Of a stretch of DNA of 12,445 nt, positions 1 through 6,920 are shown one piece after another. Every line of letters starts with the position of its first letter. The stretch's first letter is position 1. Made by a program: the position numbers and the translations under genes. Below the pieces are notes generated by a model that searched no databases, was not told the origin of the DNA, and saw only the letters and a list, made by a program, of their open reading frames with translations. Origin of the DNA: Pavlovales sp. CCMP2436 (Eukaryota; Haptophyta; Pavlovophyceae; Pavlovales). The stretch lies in assembly GCA_026770615.1 (NCBI GenBank), contig MU631400.1, positions 168,559 through 181,003 on the forward strand, read 5' to 3'.

Positions 1-406
1 CGGGGGGCTCGGCGGTGGTGGTGGACTCGGCGGTGGCGGGGGGCCCGACAACGGTGGTGGGTTGGAAGGGAGCGACGGACTCGGTGGGGACGGCGGGCTG
101 TGCGGAGACGAGAGGCTCGGTAGCAGCGACGGACTCGGAGGGGACGCTCAGGGCAGGCTTGGTGGCAGGCTTGGTGGAGGCGGCGACGGAAGTGGTGGCG
201 GAGGCGACGACTGAGGCGGCAGCTGCGAGCATGGGCTCAGGCTCGGACCCAGGCTGAAGCCCAGGCTCGGGCTCAGGCTCACGCTCAGGCTCGGACTCAG
301 GCTCAAGCTCAGGCTCGAACTCAGGAGCAGCGGCGGGCTGGTCGGAGGCGGGGGGCTCAGCGGAAGTGGGGGACTCGGCGGTTTTTTTTAAAATAGGTGG
401 ATGAGA
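1..406 (-). CDS. Partial exon of a Pro/Glu/Ser/Thr/Ala-rich protein
   Basis: The minus strand is open for 135 codons from a plausible 3' splice site (TCTTCTGTAG, with AG at 408-407) to the window edge. The translation is almost wholly Pro, Ala, Ser, Thr, Glu and Val. It has a Glu-Pro-x-x repeat around 240-330, made of degenerate GAGCCT hexamers, and Thr/Pro-rich stretches towards the left edge. This composition is typical of extended, often O-glycosylated linkers in secreted or cell-surface algal proteins, but no catalytic or binding domain is visible. A run of eight A in sense just inside the exon encodes Lys-Lys. In this frame a TAG overlaps the proposed acceptor, so the upstream exon must lie elsewhere; none was found between 407 and 910. 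It does not join the neighbouring gene at 911-2364 in frame: that gene's only good extra donor is phase 1, and this exon needs phase 0. It could also be a non-coding repeat that happens to be open. Confidence 0.45.
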
Positions 407-910
407 CTACAGAAGAGCCACCCCTCCCATTTTTTAAATCTGTTTTTGCCATTTTAACGTCCCCCGACTTGTATCACATGTTTCGATTCCTGCCCCTGGG
501 GGCAAAGGCCCTCAAATATGTGCGGCTTATCTGCTGGCCTAGTCTACCCCACCTCTTGACGAGGGTGGGGCTCGGGCGCAGGAAGTGTGGGGTGTAGAAT
601 TTGACAGGCTCATGTATAAACTAACTCTGGAGGAAATTAGCTGAGATCCCTACTGATCGAAAAGCTACTTTATTTAGGCTGACTCACTGCTTAGTGACTG
701 CCTGTTGTGTTGTGCACGCTGCACGGCCGCGAGACGGCGTCCACGGCACAGCTCAAGGGCCGGTGACTAGCCCGGTGGCTGTAGCGATTGTGCTGACGAG
801 TTGATGGCTGGCAGGAGCACTCGGTCAGGAGCGTGCAGACCCCCTTGTCCACTTAGAGGGCGCTTGGCTGAGGTGTATGTGTAGCAGCGACGGGTGGAGG
901 AGACGCCAGA
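407..910. other. Spacer between two minus-strand genes
   Basis: I see no convincing gene here. A 66-codon plus-strand frame at 397-597 has no supporting features. A GC-rich imperfect inverted repeat (CCCCACC and GGGTGGGG around a short loop) lies near 547-571. The part nearest 910 is presumably the 3' UTR and downstream flank of the gene whose stop codon is at 911-913. Confidence 0.4.
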
Positions 911-1104
911 CTACGTGCCGTTGGTCGGCTCACCGACAGGGACGCCGGTGGCCTGAGCGCAGATCGCCTGAGCTTTTGCGTATGACTCTGCAGGGTACGC
1001 AGGGCCCGGGTTGACACCGGCAATTCGGTGCATGAATTTCTTCTGGTAGTAGTCGGGAAAGCCTGCGCAATATTGTACATAGCAGAGAAAGGGAAAGGAC
1101 AGTC

Positions 1105-1141
<37 letters not shown>

Positions 1142-2364
1142 AAGGGGCTGAAACCAGTGAGCAAGGGGGGGGGGGTTGCAGCGAGAGAAACTCACCCATT
1201 GGCTGGTTCTCGTTGGCGCCGCCGGTCCACGCACAGCACGAGCACCAGGGGTCTGAGCAGACGTTCCCCTGTGCCTTGAGGTTGAAGTTGCGGTTAACCT
1301 GCCTAAAAAAAAAAAAAAAAAAAAAAATTGAGGCACAGTTTGAACAAAGCGGACAGTTAGCACGGACAGCGAGCGAGAGCAAGCAGTCGGGCCGCAGCTG
1401 AATGCGTGCTTACCAGTGGCAGAAGGGGCCGAGCCAGTTGCAATGGCCCTTTGAGTACTCGAAGTCCCAGCCGTCGACGCTGGCCGGCTGGTCTTTGGGA
1501 CACGTGTCCTTGGAAGTGCACGGCTCCACACGCTGCGGCGCGGTAATCTTGCCGCCCTCGCCTGTGAAGCAGCCCTTGTCATAGCTCTCGGCTGGCTGTA
1601 GGGTCAGGTGCAGGGTCGGGGTCAGAGGCAGTCAGTCTTGGTCGGGGTCAGGTCTTGGTGGGAGTAGAGAGGCTAGGTTTTTTTTTTTTTTTTTTTTTTT
1701 TTTTATGAGGAAGGGAGGCTTAATGGTGGCGGCATTCTTGTGCCCGGAGAAAGTCTGGACCGTGACGATGTATGCGTAGTTGTACCGCGCATTCTCGCAC
1801 GGGTTGAGAACGCGCGTCGCCCAATCCGGTCCGACCTGCGCCACGGGTGCAACTCGCACCCGTCGGTCTGCCACAGGCCTGACTGCCCCGTCAGGGCGAG
1901 GTCGCAGGTCACGTCGTACGGATTGCCATGCGGCTGACACTCGACACCGCTAATGACAACTGCAGCCGGGCAGAGGTCCATGTTGAGCCCTGCGAGATAA
2001 TTGGCAGCAGTGGAGAGTGATATCGCTGTATCGGCGCTTAGGGGGGGATGGTTGTAGAAGTGGCAGTACCTGCGGCCATCCAAGCGTTGGCAACGTCGAC
2101 GTAAGAGAAGCGCGAGTCCAGGCTGAACCGAGTAAATGGAGAGCAAGACGCGAGCGGCACGTTCACGAACGGCGGCTGCGTGTTGAGGATGGTGCTTGGG
2201 TCGGGCGTGTCGCACGGCCAGTCGGGCAGAGTGGCGATGGTCTTTACGCCAACGGCGTCGAGCGGCGAGCCGTTCGGGCCGGTGATGAGCACGCCAACCA
2301 GCACGAGGGTGGCGAGGGTGGTCAGCGCCGCGCACGAGACCATTGGGGAGACCATCGCCCTCAT
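911..2364 (-). CDS. Cys-rich signal-anchored or secreted protein, 5 exons, one frame break
   Basis: Five exons can be read on the minus strand with matching splice phases: 2364-2070, 1989-about 1761, 1595-1414, 1302-1196 and 1062-911 (TAG stop). Donors of introns 1, 3 and 4 are clear (CAG|GTACTG, CTG|GTAAGC, TGG|GTGAGT); acceptors are CGCAG, CTACAG, a poly-T-AG and GCGCAG. The protein would be about 321 residues. A hydrophobic segment at roughly residues 8-28 follows a short N-terminus (signal peptide or type II anchor), and then comes an ectodomain with about 15 cysteines and several tryptophans, including a CSDPWCSCCAW stretch in exon 4. The start at 2364 was chosen because it puts the hydrophobic segment at the N-terminus; the frame is open up to 2502. 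Exon 2 is read in two frames: the first half (to about 1845) and the second half (about 1844-1761) connect only if one base, probably a C in a CCC run, is missing. The exon 2 donor is therefore uncertain (ACG|GTCCAG is weak). I do not recognise the family; a cell-surface or cell-wall role is inference only. Confidence 0.7.
1109..1140. repeat. (AG)16 microsatellite in intron 4
   Basis: Thirty-two bases of perfect AG dinucleotide on the plus strand, which is CT in the sense of the minus-strand gene. It lies mid-intron between the exon 4 donor and the exon 5 acceptor. A G10 run (1165-1174) also lies in this intron. Confidence 0.95.
1305..1327. repeat. A23 homopolymer forming the intron 3 polypyrimidine tract
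   Basis: Twenty-three A on the plus strand read as T23 directly before the AG acceptor of exon 4 of the minus-strand gene. It therefore replaces a normal mixed polypyrimidine tract. Confidence 0.9.
1678..1704. repeat. T27 homopolymer in intron 2
   Basis: Twenty-seven T on the plus strand, which is A27 in the sense of the gene, inside intron 2 near its 5' side. An A-run in sense is not a splicing signal; it could be a retroposed poly(A) tail or simple slippage. Confidence 0.9.
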
Positions 2365-2563
2365 GCTCGGCGGTGCCGATGCCAACTCAAAAGCGCGCGA
2401 AAAAGGTAACCACTTTTTGAGTGCGATTTGAGTGGTCAATTTCGGGGTGACGTAGATCTGGGTTTCGTTTCTGTGAGTGCAACTCACGGACGAGTGTCGC
2501 ACGCCTCCACATAGGTATCTCGGACGGCGCTTCGGCGCGTCGCCGCGCGCGATGGAGGCCTGC
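2365..2563. other. 5' flank of the Cys-rich gene
   Basis: Upstream side of the minus-strand gene. No TATA box is evident. A short GC hairpin with a TTCG loop (GCGC-TTCG-GCGC inside GAC/GTC, 2523-2541) is the only structure seen. Confidence 0.35.
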
Positions 2564-2735
2564 GATACAGGGGATTGCGGGCAATAAGAAACCGTAACGT
2601 AAAGAAGCTTACTTTCTTGTGCCCTTCATCAATAGTAAGTTTAGCAAAATGTAAGCATTGTTTGTATGTAATTTGCTAAGAAACTGAGCCTCAGTCTCAA
2701 ATGCGCCGTTCTTATTGCCCGCGACCCCCTGTATC
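2564..2735. mobile_element. 172-bp MITE with 27-bp TIRs and TA target duplication
   Basis: The left end (2564-2590) and the reverse complement of the right end (2709-2735) match at 25 of 27 positions, sharing the core GCGGGCAATAAGAA. If the ends are taken as CAGGGG...CCCCTG (2568-2731), each side is flanked by TA (2566-2567 and 2732-2733), the target duplication expected of Tc1/mariner-type elements. The interior is AT-rich, has no reading frame, and is too short to encode a transposase, so this is a non-autonomous element. Confidence 0.8.
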
Positions 2736-2827
2736 TCCCCTTCTGTACCGGTGATCAGCAACCGGTGACCGGTCATGACTCATGTACGCGCGCAAATAGA
2801 TTACATATTTTGGCATGTTTACAGTAT

Positions 2828-2846
2828 GGGGGGTATAATGGGCTGG
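2828..2846 (+). repeat. Outer-left TIR copy
   Basis: Identical over 19 bases to 3017-3035 and to the reverse complement of 4607-4625. Confidence 0.85.
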
Positions 2847-2862
2847 TTTTTCGGGAGGTCCA

Positions 2863-3006
2863 AAACTAGGGCTCAATTCACTCGAACAGGGTCGGGACGG
2901 GGGCGGGGCAAGCCCTAGGGTCTTGCAAGTTCACAACCGGAGGTGCACGATTTTTGGGTTGTAAATTAGTCCGTGTCTTGGTCGGTTTTTGGAGATCGCT
3001 TTTCGG
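2863..3006 (+). repeat. Subterminal direct repeat, copy 1 (copy 2 at 3248-3396)
   Basis: About 145 bases starting CAAAACTAGGGCTCAATTC resemble a stretch starting ACAACTAGGAGTAAATTC at 3248. Matching islands continue in the same order: GGGTCGGGA, TTAGTCCG, GGAG followed by CGCTTTTCG. Both copies lie downstream of a left TIR copy, which supports two related element ends in tandem. Confidence 0.65.
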
Positions 3007-3016
3007 GCCTTTAAAA

Positions 3017-3035
3017 GGGGGGTATAATGGGCTGG
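3017..3035 (+). repeat. Inner-left TIR copy
   Basis: Same 19-base TIR. The match to the right TIR continues weakly inward (AATCT here, ATTCT in the reverse complement of 4607). Confidence 0.85.
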
Positions 3036-3040
3036 AATCT

Positions 3041-3085
3041 GCGGGCGGGCCGCAGGCGGGCCGCGGGCGGGCCGCTGGCGGCCCG
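3041..3085. repeat. GC-rich short tandem repeat
   Basis: Four imperfect copies of a GGCGGGCCGC-like unit of about 11 bases, just inside the inner-left TIR. Confidence 0.7.
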
Positions 3086-3247
3086 GTGAAGGCCGCGCTC
3101 GATTCGGCTGGGTTCTCTGTAGTATAGCGCATCTTCCTGCTGACTCGGCGCCCCGAGAAGACACGCGGGTCGAGTATGCTAGTCCTCTGAAAATGACGCC
3201 CGGACCATGTTTTGGGGGTATTTTAACACTTTCGTAAGTGGGCGCCT

Positions 3248-3396
3248 ACAACTAGGAGTAAATTCGCGCCAATCGGGTCGGGATGGCGGGTGAGCAACGA
3301 GAATGATAGTGCCAGCCCTCAACTGGACGCGCGCGCGTCTTATACGCGGATTTAGTCCGCGTCTAGGGATGCTACTGGAGGCCGCTTTTCGTGCAA
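3248..3396 (+). repeat. Subterminal direct repeat, copy 2
   Basis: Diverged second copy of 2863-3006. Unlike copy 1 it contains a small perfect hairpin, ACGCGGA-TTTAG-TCCGCGT (about 3344-3362). Confidence 0.6.
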
Positions 3397-3490
3397 AAAA
3401 GGGCAATTTACTGTACTGTAGGGCGCTTCAGTCAGTCTTGGTGCTGCGTGTGCTCAGGCGTGTGCAAAGTCCTTGGATTGCCGTGTTTGC

Positions 3491-4521
3491 TCAGCGCGAA
3501 GGGCGCGACGGGTCGAAGTACGGCTGCGTCTCGTCGGCGTTCAACACGCGGCGTCTCTCTTCTGGCGCGCCCCCGCGGCCGCGCGCGCGGGGGCGGGAGC
3601 GAGGTACCTGGAGCCGGCCTTCGCCTGGGAACGAGTTCTCTGTCGTGAGCGAGTAGTCGTCCGATTCGTCCTTGCTGGTGTCGAGGGGGTATGCGTCTGC
3701 TGGCGGTCGCGACGTGGCCGGAGTCGGGAGCGCAGCGTTGGTGCTTGGCCCCGCGCGTTCTGCTCCACCCGCCCGTTGCTCCTGCGACCCGCCGGCGTCT
3801 TGGCCTCCACGCAGAAGTCCGCGATGTGCTTCTCCGCCACCGGCTGGGTGCGGGCGCCCGTGCGCTTATGCGAGACTGTGATCGCATTGCCCTGCTGCAG
3901 CTCGGGGCGCTTGGCGAAGAAGCGGGGCCAGTAGGACTTGTCCAACTTCTGCTTCTCGAGGGCGCGCACCGCGACCTTGGACAGCTTGGCGATCTTGCCG
4001 CCCAACCGGTTGACAGCGGCACGGCGCGCAAGGAGCGACATGATCACCTCCTTGATCTCCTTGCGGGTGACGGCCTGCTCGTCCAGCCCCTTGAGGCGGA
4101 TGTAAAGCGCGAGCATCTCCTCCTCTTGCACGGTCAGGACCGAGCGCGTGTCGTTCGTCTTGCGGCCATCACGAGCATTCGCCGCGAGCCGCTGAATCGT
4201 CGTGTGCTTCACGAGCGGAAAGCGCTTCGAGCCGTCCGCGTTCTGCAGCTTGAGCACGCGATCGAGCGCGCCTTACTACCTCTCGTCGGTCTGGATGAGC
4301 GCGAGCGCCACGCCGTACTGCGCATCCGCCTCGCGCTTGTTGGCCTTGTTGAGCTCCATCTCCGCCTTGCTCTTCGGCTTGGCGATGCGACTCGCGATGC
4401 CGAGCTGGACGCGCATGCGCATGACCTTGCGCACGCCCGCGCTCGTGCCCGCGGTCCCGCCCAGGCGCGCTCTCAGGTGCGCCCCCGCGCCCGCAGGCGG
4501 CTCGCTAAGCGTCGGACCCAT
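3491..4521 (-). pseudogene. Decayed transposase, CENP-B/Tc5-type helix-turn-helix, DDE domain lost
   Basis: The frame opens at an ATG at 4521 and reads through a Lys/Ala-rich N-terminus to a tandem TAG TAA near 4270-4275. It resumes in the same frame with a region resembling the psq and CENP-B/Tc5 DNA-binding helix-turn-helix modules: LTVQEEEMLALYI, then TRKEIKEV, then SYWPRFFAKRPEL. After about 3750 the likely frame shifts by one base at a GGGG run. It then continues through an acidic DESDDYS stretch to LNADETQPYFD, which matches the first catalytic Asp motif of pogo/Tc5-type DDE transposases (Asp codon at 3533-3535), and stops 13 codons later at 3491-3493. The second and third acidic residues and some 150-200 further residues expected of the DDE domain are absent, and nothing like them is found between 3490 and the left TIRs. 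It lies correctly placed inside the TIRs, so it is the element's own gene, now inactive. The TAG TAA pair cannot be removed by an obvious in-frame intron. Confidence 0.75.
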
Positions 4522-4606
4522 CGGCGAGGACCTAGCGGGCTAGGACGGGTTTGCGAAGTATTTGATTAAGACCTTAGAGCACGAATGTTCTTGGCGTATT
4601 AAGAAT

Positions 4607-4625
4607 CCAGCCCATTATACCCCCC
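4607..4625 (-). repeat. Inner-right TIR copy
   Basis: Exact reverse complement of the 19-base left TIRs, about 85 bases upstream of the transposase start codon. Confidence 0.85.
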
Positions 4626-4627
4626 AC

Positions 4628-4644
4628 CCAGCCCATTTATCCCC
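4628..4644 (-). repeat. Outer-right degenerate TIR copy
   Basis: CCAGCCCATTTATCCCC differs from the inner-right TIR by an A/T change in the middle and a shorter C run; it begins 2 bases after the inner copy ends. Confidence 0.6.
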
Positions 4645-5369
4645 GTTTACCTATGTATGACGGCGGTATTTTTCTAAGAAGCAACCAAATCTTCGCTGCG
4701 CAAATGTGCATCCGGTAGGGTGCCTCAGGTAGGGTGACAGGGTTAAAAACAAAAAAAAATATTACGTATCTAAACAAATAACTGTAGATGCACTGCAATC
4801 TCGTAGACTCGGGGTCCCTGCGGTGTGAAGGCTGCGAGCGTGGATCCTCGGGCGTGAAGAGTATAACTACCTTGACGACTACTTTTCTATATTCGAAAAA
4901 ATCATTCGCCAGTCAGATAGTTGGCTTAATTGACAGGTGATTACCGGCGAAAATTGCCGTCAGCTAAAAATCAGCTTCGACTAAATCTGACCGGTGGAAT
5001 GAGCAGAGATCTGTGGAGGAAGGGTTTCTGTCTTCTAGGGTTGATATATATATGCAGATATAAATAATTAAAATATGTAAATATATAATAGTATGGGGCG
5101 CGCGACGGTTTCCCTGGGGAGGCCCTATGACCGGGAAATGGCCCGGGAAACTCAAACTACATACAATTTTTCGCGGAGGTACGTGCCCGGCGCCGACGCG
5201 GCGGTGGGCGGCTGTGAGCGCCGACGCTGGCGCTGGCGTTGGCGCTGAAGCTCTTTGGCGCGTTCGGCGTCGGGATCGAGATCGGGATCGGCGTCGGACC
5301 CTCCGCGAGGTCCGGGGCCAACTCGGACAGCAACTCGGACAGCATTTTATTATTTTCAAGCCCGACATA
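4645..5369. other. Gene-free spacer, AT-rich then GC-rich
   Basis: No supported gene. The region holds an A-rich tract near 4744-4761, an AT-rich patch at 5042-5092 (TATATATATG and similar) and a GTTTCCC/GGGAAAC inverted repeat near 5108-5154. A GC-rich low-complexity stretch (5185-5345) follows, with GATCGG-type short repeats and a perfect 12-base tandem duplication of AACTCGGACAGC. A 176-codon plus-strand frame across this stretch follows the repeat composition and has no family features. Confidence 0.5.
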
Positions 5370-5540
5370 TCTCACGGATCCGCTTTACGCTCTGGTGCGC
5401 CGGTCGGATCCGCTTTACACTGTGGTGCGCGCGCTGATCCGCTTCTAGCCCATACGGATCCGGTTCTACACCCCCACGGATCCGAAAGGGGCCCTCCGCG
5501 ACACGGATCGGGAAGTATATGTAAAACGGATCCGAAAGTA
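5370..5540. repeat. Array of about seven units centred on CGGATCCG
   Basis: GGATCC or a one-base variant occurs at 5376, 5406, 5435 (TGATCC), 5456, 5478, 5505 (GGATCG) and 5528, spaced 30, 29, 21, 22, 27 and 23 bases. The first two units share about 28 bases (GGATCCGCTTTAC then CTGGTGCGC-like). The array ends at the start of the copia RNase H remnant. The core is palindromic. Confidence 0.75.
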
Positions 5541-5541
5541 G

Positions 5542-5889
5542 CCTTGTCCCGAGTACATCGCCCTCAGCGAGTGCTGCCGCGAGCTGGCGTACCTTCGAGG
5601 GCGGGCGTCTTTCCTCCCTCAGCCGGAGGCAGGACTCACCACCATCTTCGAGGATAACCAGGGCATGATCGACCTGGTCAAGAACCCGGTCCACTACAAA
5701 CGATCGAAGCACATCGATGTGAAGTTTCACTACATTCGGGTGGCGCACGAGAATGGCTTGATCAAGGTCATAAAGGTCAACACCGATCTCAACCGCGCGG
5801 ACATCATAACCAAGGCGACCACGGCGACGATTTTCCATCGGCACGTCGACGCCATCATGTACCATGCGGCTGCGCTGCCCCCGCCGTGA
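5542..5889 (+). pseudogene. 3' remnant of Ty1/copia pol: RNase H domain
   Basis: An open frame of about 115 codons lies after a TAG at 5539-5541 and ends at TGA 5887-5889. It carries the hallmark C-terminal copia RNase H motifs in order: EYIALSE (first part of the domain), EDNQGMIDLVKNP (the DNQ catalytic-Asp motif, here with Glu-Asp), KRSKHIDVKFHYIR (the KHIDV.FH.IR signature) and LNRADIITK (the ADI.TK motif that closes the polyprotein). In the intact element this enzyme removes RNA from the RNA:DNA hybrid during reverse transcription. Everything upstream (gag, protease, integrase, reverse transcriptase) is missing and replaced by the CGGATCCG array, so the copy is 5'-truncated. A purine-rich GCGGGGGCG and a TGTTAG follow at once, as expected for a polypurine tract and 3' LTR. 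The reading frame itself is undamaged. Confidence 0.9.
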
Positions 5890-5901
5890 GTCGCGGGGGC
5901 G

Positions 5902-6329
5902 TGTTAGCATTCGTGTGCGCTCTTGAGCGTGGACGGATGTGGGTGAGTACTCAAGGGTACTCACAGGGGGTTTTACTGGAAGTTATCATTTTCTCCATTG
6001 CGACAACACACTTCCGGTCGGCGGCATCCGTCGTCGGGGTTAAGACAGCTCTTAACCCAACTGTCGGAAGTGGACTCATCGAGTTCAGGAAAAGTCCAGG
6101 TACAGAATGTTCTATTCACCGTATCTAGAGTTTTTAGGGACCGCCCTATAAATTCGGTTACGTTTAAGCGAACCGCTCGTTCGTTGTTGGCTTGTGCAAG
6201 ATTGTGCAATAGCTTAGTCACCTGCTGCGGGGCGCCTCGAGCTCGAGCTGCGCACCTGTTCTCAGCAGATACCGTTACTGGCCTGCTGTGTGATCTAGAT
6301 AGAGGTATATCCTATCAATTCCCGTTACA
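5902..6329 (+). mobile_element. Probable copia 3' LTR
   Basis: It begins with TGTTAG, a usual copia LTR start, a few bases after the RNase H stop and a G-rich polypurine-like stretch. A TATAAA at 6147-6152 could be the U3 promoter. The most plausible end is the CA at 6328-6329 (CCCGTTACA), giving about 428 bp. No 5' LTR is present to confirm the limits, so the right border is inferred. The last bases overlap a motif duplicated near 8561. Confidence 0.45.
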
Positions 6330-6346
6330 GATTTTACCGGTGTCCG
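6328..6346 (+). repeat. 19-bp motif shared with the LRRC23-like 5' flank, copy 1
   Basis: CAGATTTTACCGGTGTCCG is identical at 8561-8579; similarity extends to about 6315-6360 on both sides (AATTCC and GCGAGGGG). Here it also forms an inverted repeat with GGTAAAAT at 6361-6368. Confidence 0.8.
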
Positions 6347-6450
6347 AGCTGCGCGAGGGGTGGTAAAATGGGGTGGACGAAGCCTGTATGCCAAGACCGC
6401 CCTGTCCGGGCAGGACGACTGTCTGTCAAGACCACCACCCCGGGTAGGGT

Positions 6451-6640
6451 ACGATCGGAGACAAGCGAATGCGGTAAGCGGGTCGGACGATTGGAGCCGC
6501 AATTGCGTTCTAAAAACGGTCAAATAAAACGGTCAAAAACGTTGGACGATCGGAGACATGCGAATGCAGCGCTCTTCGCCGTGCTTTCCCGGCGGATGGG
6601 GGAGATGAGATGCGGTCGGACGATCGGATGGAGCCGCAAT
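6451..6640 (+). repeat. Two-part diverged direct repeat
   Basis: ACGATCGGAGACA(A/T)GCGAATGC occurs at 6451-6472 and 6546-6567, and GGTCGGACGAT...GGAGCCGCAAT at 6481-6503 and 6614-6640. The second block has about 40 extra bases between the two parts. Between the blocks ACGGTCAAA occurs twice. No coding potential is seen. A reverse-oriented GATCGTCC lies at about 7003. Confidence 0.7.
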
Positions 6641-6770
6641 GTCAAGTTTTTAATTTCGGTTGACAGAAACTGAATTAGGCTGATGCTCAAAATTAAATCG
6701 TTGTATTACAAAAAAAAAATTAAAATCCAGTGACACTTTTAATTCACTTATTGAATTGCTGATTTTTAGT

Positions 6771-6920
6771 CAGGGATTATAACTCACAGTGATTCAATCA
6801 CACGCAACTCAGAAAGAAGTGGGAGTTGCTGTGAGTTGAACTCCTAATCGCGGGCCACCGGCGCTGTGATTGGGAGTTAGAGCTTTATGCAAGTGGAATC
6901 ATTGTGAGTTATAACCTCTG
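6771..6920. mobile_element. 150-bp foldback MITE
   Basis: The left end (starting CAGGGATTATAACTCACAG) and the reverse complement of the right end (starting CAGAGGTTATAACTCACAA) match at 22 of 25 positions. A second, inner inverted repeat (AACTCCTAATCGCG and its partner ending GATTGGGAGTT) makes most of the element self-complementary. CAGGG-like termini recall hAT elements, but the eight bases on either side (TTTTTAGT and ATTTAATA) do not match, so the superfamily is open. It has no reading frame. Confidence 0.7.

Larger units (their letters stand above)
2828..4644. mobile_element. Nested Tc5/pogo-like transposon block with doubled TIRs
   Basis: A 19-bp sequence, GGGGGGTATAATGGGCTGG, occurs at 2828-2846 and 3017-3035 on the plus strand and as its exact reverse complement at 4607-4625. 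A degenerate fourth copy (CCAGCCCATTTATCCCC) follows at 4628-4644. The layout is thus outer-left, inner-left, inner-right, outer-right, as if one element sits inside a relative or its ends were duplicated. The block encloses a broken CENP-B/Tc5-type transposase gene oriented from the right end leftwards, starting about 85 bases inside the inner-right TIR. No clear target duplication is seen at either pair of ends. Confidence 0.7.

Noticed and set aside
480..505. tRNA T-arm-like TTCGATTCC
   Set aside because: The flanking bases do not form a T-stem and no acceptor, D or anticodon arm can be placed around it.
406..1062. Joining the Pro/Glu-rich exon to the Cys-rich gene through the GTGAGC donor in exon 5
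   Set aside because: The donor is phase 1 and the acceptor requires phase 0; the join reaches a stop within 20 codons.
4259..4299. A 37-base mini-intron that would remove the TAG TAA in the transposase (GAGAG|GTAGTA to CTGCAG)
   Set aside because: Its length is not a multiple of three, so splicing it would shift the conserved downstream frame.
3691..4569. 292-codon plus-strand open frame opposite the transposase
   Set aside because: It is the antisense shadow of the minus-strand transposase; the minus strand carries recognisable helix-turn-helix and NADET motifs, this one none.
5127..5657. 176-codon plus-strand open frame
   Set aside because: It runs through GC-rich short repeats and the CGGATCCG array and overlaps the copia RNase H in another frame; the peptide has no family features.
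5356..5964. 202-codon minus-strand frame
   Set aside because: It lies antisense to the copia RNase H motifs and to the array, with no independent support.
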